Source: CAYPNF01 sp964411985 (GTDB lineage: Bacteria > Verrucomicrobiota > Verrucomicrobiia > Limisphaerales > J093). Taken from it: DNA of 64,000 nucleotides. Shown here piece after piece: positions 60,596-64,000 of the stretch (positions are counted from its first letter, which is position 1; every line of letters starts with the position of its first letter). The notes below the pieces were generated by a model. The model had not been told where the DNA came from. It saw only the letters and a program-made list of their open reading frames with translations, and made no database searches. The translations under genes and the position numbers were made by a program. The stretch covers positions 62,001 through 126,000 of the forward strand of contig CAYPNF010000014.1 of assembly GCA_964411985.1 (NCBI GenBank), given 5' to 3'.

Positions 60596-60813
60596 CGAGA
60601 AGATGGGGGAGGGGAGACTGAAGGCCCGGCCTGGCGGTTTTTGGGCGGCCTTCCGCTGCCGAAAGCTACCCGGCAGAGGTCGCAACCCGCCCTGCTAGAG
60701 GGTTCCATACGACACCCGAAACGATACGTTCCTCCGGCTACCCGCAGGCCGCGCTCCCCTCCTTTTTTGCTAGGATGAGGACCAGAGGCCTGCTCTAGTC
60801 CAGAGCGTCAGTT
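60527..60813. other. Intergenic region before the PQQ-propeller gene
   Basis: No gene. Holds the repeat at 60527-60595 and, 12 bases before the next ATG, a 9-bp hairpin with one mismatch (60779-60801, loop 5) that might affect translation. No clear promoter. Confidence 0.4.
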
Positions 60814-62253
60814 ATGTGTGCATCGATTTCTTCTTTCAGGGGCCTTTGTCGGGCGTTAGGCCCGCTGGTTCATTTTTCCTGCGTAACACTCGTGTTGCTG
60901 GTGCTCCTCTCGCCGCAACCGATGGCTCTGGGGGCCGATTGGCCTCGGCTAGGAGGACCGTCCGCCGCGGGTATCTCACCGGAGAAGGGTCTCGCCACCC
61001 GATGGGCGGATGCCGGGCCCGCAGTGCTATGGACCGTCGATCTTGCGGAAGGGTACGGTGGTGCGGCCGTCCACTCGGGAGAGGTTTTCGTGCTGGATCG
61101 AATCCACGATCAAACGGATGTCTTACGCTGCCTTGAGCTCGAGAGCGGAAAGGAACTTTGGAGACTGGAGTCAGACACGCCCGGCAAACTCCCCTACAAC
61201 GGGTCGAGAAACGTGCCGACGGTGGATCGGGAGTCTCTTTACACTGTATCTCCTTTTGGGGAGTTTAGGTGCATCGACCGGGCCACTCACAAGGTCCGGT
61301 GGTCCAAACACTTGGTCAACGACTTCAAGGATCCTGAGGTGGATGTCAGCGATTCGCCCAAGAACCGGGAGGAAGAGTTGTTGCGGGCCCAGGTACCCCG
61401 ATGGGGGGTGACTCAGGCACCTTTGCTCTACCATGGTCTGGTGATCGTGGCGCCGCAGACGCAGAAGGTGGGATTGGTGGCCTACGACAGGGTCACAGGG
61501 GAGATTCGCTGGCGTTCGGGATACATTGGCCGTAACTGGTTCGGACATGTCAGCCCGACTCTGATGAAACTGGGGGGGACGGAACAAGTGATTATGCTGG
61601 CGCAGCCGAGTGATCCGGAGAAGTCTCCCGCTGACGCCCCGCCTTCCATCATCTCTTCCGTGGATCCCGAGACAGGGCGGGTCCTATGGACGACACGATC
61701 GCCTGTGCCACACAAAATCCCGATTACTCAACCGTTGCAGTTGGATGACCGGCGCCTCTTTATCGCGTCCGGGCTGGGTTTTGGATGCATGATTCTCCAG
61801 GTCGAGAAGCAGGGGGATGGGTGGAAGACCGAAGTGACCTTGCAGAACCGCCAGGTGGCGGGGCACATCCACTCACCGGTGCTCTATGAGAACCGCATCT
61901 ACCTGACGAGCTTTCGCGATCAGGGCGGGAGTACCTCCGGGTTCGTGTGCCTGGATCTGGCTGGAAAACTGATCTGGCAAACCGGGCCTGACCTGCAGTT
62001 TGAGTCAGGAGGTTTCCTTGTCGCGGACGGCAAGGCTTTCGTGATGCATGGCAAGCGAGGGGAGTTGTATCTGTTAGGTCTTGCCGCCGAAAAGCCGGCA
62101 GTGCTTGGACAGGCCAAGGTCTTGGCTGCGGAAGATGGTGGAGTGTGGGCTCCCATGGCGCTTTCGAACGGCCGACTCCTAGTGCGCGACCAGCATCAGA
62201 TGAAATGTTTGGACATGCGTGGTCAAGGAGTTGAAAAGAAGACTTTACCATGA
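60814..62253 (+). CDS. Secreted PQQ-type beta-propeller protein
   Basis: A 479-residue exported protein with a long signal peptide (hydrophobic at about 22-41, 'VTLVLLVLLSPQPMALGA'). The mature protein has repeated propeller blades with the 'G-x-x-x-W' ends: 'LESGKELWRLESDTPG', 'DRATHKVRWSKHL', 'DRVTGEIRWRSGYIG', 'DPETGRVLWTTRSP' and 'DLAGKLIWQTGPDL'. Such proteins (PQQ-binding-like/BamB-like) are common secreted scaffold or enzyme proteins in Planctomycetes and Verrucomicrobia. No catalytic calcium or heme site was recognised, so the role is open. The operon partner, if any, is unclear. Confidence 0.88.
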   Translation: MCASISSFRGLCRALGPLVHFSCVTLVLLVLLSPQPMALGADWPRLGGPSAAGISPEKGLATRWADAGPAVLWTVDLAEGYGGAAVHSGEVFVLDRIHDQTDVLRCLELESGKELWRLESDTPGKLPYNGSRNVPTVDRESLYTVSPFGEFRCIDRATHKVRWSKHLVNDFKDPEVDVSDSPKNREEELLRAQVPRWGVTQAPLLYHGLVIVAPQTQKVGLVAYDRVTGEIRWRSGYIGRNWFGHVSPTLMKLGGTEQVIMLAQPSDPEKSPADAPPSIISSVDPETGRVLWTTRSPVPHKIPITQPLQLDDRRLFIASGLGFGCMILQVEKQGDGWKTEVTLQNRQVAGHIHSPVLYENRIYLTSFRDQGGSTSGFVCLDLAGKLIWQTGPDLQFESGGFLVADGKAFVMHGKRGELYLLGLAAEKPAVLGQAKVLAAEDGGVWAPMALSNGRLLVRDQHQMKCLDMRGQGVEKKTLP

Positions 62254-62271
62254 AGTTCGTGAAGAAACATA

Positions 62272-62288
62272 AAGAGAGAACCTCTCTT
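62272..62288. terminator. Possible bidirectional terminator
   Basis: A perfect 7-bp stem aagagag/ctctctt with loop aac, then gtttcc, between the convergent PQQ and ExoD-like genes. The short AT-rich stem and short T-run make it weak. Confidence 0.35.
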
Positions 62289-62327
62289 GTTTCCTATTGA
62301 ACCGGCGGCCGAGCTTGGGACCGCTTC

Positions 62328-63011
62328 TTAATCCTGAGGGGTGAACAGGTTGCCCAGGTGATTGTGGAGCCAGCCTACCACCTCTTTGCCGCCCCACCCC
62401 ACACAGGCAAAGAAGACGAGGGTAGCGAGGAAGAGCAAGATTCCTCCGATCACGCTGTAGCCATCCCGCTCCAGCAGGGCACCGCTCAGCAGGACGATGG
62501 TCATTGCTGGAAGGGTGTTGCTGAACGGGATGGGAAGAGGGAGCAGCAACAAGACCCCTGCGATGAGGATCATGCTGCCATACGCATGATGCAGGAATCC
62601 TACATCCACCAGGAAACAAAGCCTGGGGCGGAGGAGGTATTCCATGCAGCGAAGAACCTTGCGGCTTGCCTTCAAAACGGCCAGGAAGAACCGTGGGGGT
62701 AAGGCTGTGTTCAAGAGTCTCTCCGGCAGCCAGGGTTTCTGGCGCAAGGCCAGGCGCAAGCCGATTAAGGCGATCACCAACCCGAATGGGGTCGACAATC
62801 CCAACATGGGAACGGGGGTACAGAAGGGGAGCGCCAGCAGGATCAAGAGCAGCATGAACGCGCGACCTTGGGTGACCTGGATTACCTCCCGAAGCAGCAC
62901 CGGTCGTTCGCCCAGGGTGTGCAGCAGCGCGCCGATCTCCTCCGAAAGCTTGCGGGCTTCCTTCGGATCGTGCGGTCCCTTCGATGCTGGTAAAGGCTCT
63001 TGGGCAGGCAT
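62328..63011 (-). CDS. ExoD-like membrane protein
   Basis: A 227-residue integral membrane protein of the ExoD family (PF06055), named after a Rhizobium exopolysaccharide locus. Landmarks are 'EIGALLHTLGERPVLLREV', 'GRAFMLLLILLALPFCTPVP', 'LSTPFGLVIALIGLRLALRQ' and 'LPIPFSNTLPAMTIVLLSGA'. Start at 63011 is preferred: 'ggagagaagc' precedes it and it yields a typical length; other in-frame starts are 63050 and 63119. The molecular role is not known. The upstream gene (63116) ends just before the longer start. Confidence 0.85.
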   Translation of the reverse strand: MPAQEPLPASKGPHDPKEARKLSEEIGALLHTLGERPVLLREVIQVTQGRAFMLLLILLALPFCTPVPMLGLSTPFGLVIALIGLRLALRQKPWLPERLLNTALPPRFFLAVLKASRKVLRCMEYLLRPRLCFLVDVGFLHHAYGSMILIAGVLLLLPLPIPFSNTLPAMTIVLLSGALLERDGYSVIGGILLFLATLVFFACVGWGGKEVVGWLHNHLGNLFTPQD

Positions 63012-63115
63012 GCTTCTCTCCAAGCCACCTCGCGGGCAGCCATGAGCCATCAGTCTAAGGCAGTTCTTCCCGAGTGCCAACTTTCTTTGCCTTGCGCGCC
63101 AAGGCAGTTTACCGC

Positions 63116-64000
63116 TCACTTTCGCGCAAAAGGCATCTCGTCCACGTAGACTTCGTGAAAATGCGGATCCTCATTCAGGGAGATGTGCTGGGTGATGCGT
63201 GATAATTGCGCTTCAGCCAGGTGGTTCTGCGAAGGCTGAAACAAAGCGAGTTTTGCTCCCAGGAGAGCCGTGTTACCGGAGGGTTCAACGCGGTCAGCCC
63301 CAAACGGAAGCAGACCGATACGGTGCGCGCTGGCCCGGCTGATGTAATTCCCAAATGCGCCTGCCAGATAGATCTTCTCCAAGTCCTCCACTTGGGCGTC
63401 GAAACGCTCGGTGAGGAGCCGTATTCCCGCCGCGATGGCTCCCTTGGCCAACTGCAGCTCGCGCACGTCTGCCTGGCTGAGCGCCACGGGGGCGGCGATC
63501 GACAAGGGACCGGGATTGGCCAGTTTGCCAGAGGATTGGATCCAGCCCAACTCCAGCCCCACAGCCACGGCATCGACGAGACCGCTTCCGCAGATTCCGC
63601 GAGGTGGGCCTCCTCCCAGCACCTTGGCTTGCATCGTACGTTCCACCAGCTGCACCGAAGAGATAGCGCCGGTGGCGGCCCGCATGCCCATCGAGATCTT
63701 GGCACCTTCGAATGCAGGTCCAGCGGCCGTCGAGGCACACAACAATCGACCCTTGCGGCCTACCACGATCTCCCCATTGGTCCCCAAGTCCACCAGGGCG
63801 CATAGTGCATCCCGCTCCGCCAGCCCGGTGGCGAGGATCCCCGCCAGAATGTCGCTCCCCACGAACCCGCCCAGGCAGGGCAGGAAGCGGACTTGCGCCC
63901 CAGAGACGCGTTCCCACCCAAGGGAGGCAGCCTCCATTTCCTTCGCAGACAAATCCGGTGATTCAAAGGGATAGTGAGCCAGCGGTTGGACGTTCAGCCC
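63116..64000 (-). CDS. RACo/DUF4445-family ASKHA protein, 5' end outside window
   Basis: The frame is open to the right edge (codons up to 64000 continue 'NVQPLAHYPF'), so only the C-terminal 295 or so residues are seen. They form an ASKHA ATPase-like domain as in RACo (corrinoid protein reductive activator) C-termini: 'GGFVGSDILAGILATGL', 'LCALVDLGTNGEIVVG', 'AAGPAFEGAKISMGMRA', 'GGGPPRGICGSGLVDAVA' and 'IYLAGAFGNYISRASAHRI'. Full-length members carry an N-terminal ferredoxin domain, which would be off-window. They reactivate corrinoid proteins of methyltransferase systems in anaerobes. The partner is probably off the right edge. Confidence 0.85.
   Translation of the reverse strand, partial: GLNVQPLAHYPFESPDLSAKEMEAASLGWERVSGAQVRFLPCLGGFVGSDILAGILATGLAERDALCALVDLGTNGEIVVGRKGRLLCASTAAGPAFEGAKISMGMRAATGAISSVQLVERTMQAKVLGGGPPRGICGSGLVDAVAVGLELGWIQSSGKLANPGPLSIAAPVALSQADVRELQLAKGAIAAGIRLLTERFDAQVEDLEKIYLAGAFGNYISRASAHRIGLLPFGADRVEPSGNTALLGAKLALFQPSQNHLAEAQLSRITQHISLNEDPHFHEVYVDEMPFARK

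Overview
The window looks like a chromosomal segment of a Verrucomicrobiota bacterium, probably of the Pedosphaerales/Limisphaerales kind. This is inferred from the gene repertoire rather than from a marker gene: a CotH-type secreted protein, DUF4832/DUF5060 secreted enzymes, a PQQ-propeller protein, RNase Y beside SurA-like and phosphatidylethanolamine (PE) synthesis genes, and two secreted proteins ending in the same 'S-x-D-L-x-S-W ... FFRV' module. No rRNA, tRNA, CRISPR array, prophage or intact insertion sequence was seen.

Region by region. 1-2.1 kb: the 3' part of a large secreted CotH protein. 2.1-14.4 kb: an L-rhamnose utilisation locus. Two related AraC regulators bracket an MFS transporter and a sulfatase, followed by rhaA, rhaT and rhaB and then lutA-lutB-lutC, whose start and stop codons overlap. 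Rhamnose would be imported, isomerised and phosphorylated, and the C3 end product lactate oxidised to pyruvate by the Lut complex. The aldolase and lactaldehyde dehydrogenase steps are not in the window. 14.6-18.7 kb: an OmpR-type response regulator and kinase pair, a DUF6941 protein, and thiH-thiS without thiG. 19.1-32.3 kb: seven consecutive same-strand genes for secreted proteins (two DUF4832, one DUF5060, one PhoD-like, one GH5-like, and two paralogous GH67/GH20-superfamily-like enzymes). They read as an uncharacterised glycan-degradation cluster. 32.3-33.1 kb: a gene-free stretch full of degenerate repeats.

33.1-45 kb: mostly housekeeping genes on the minus strand: a Tat-exported TIM-barrel protein, rny with 5-formyl-THF cyclo-ligase, rarA, a DedA protein, and queD directly downstream of a luxE-luxC-like pair with no luciferase. 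A coiled-coil protein and a 56-residue lipoprotein lie on the plus strand. 45-47.3 kb: aspS flanked by copies of a palindromic repeat in opposite orientations. 47.5-56.5 kb: a DUF4241-like protein, tig-psd-pssA (protein folding and PE synthesis), an RluA-type pseudouridine synthase, a SurA/PpiD-like chaperone, and a TPR protein overlapping mtnA. 56.7-64 kb: an orphan PAS histidine kinase, an amidohydrolase fused to a family 9-like carbohydrate-binding domain, a PQQ propeller protein, an ExoD-like membrane protein, and a RACo/DUF4445 protein running off the right edge.

Start codons were chosen by eye from domain boundaries, signal peptides and overlaps. Several genes appear to use GTG, and recognisable Shine-Dalgarno sequences are often absent.
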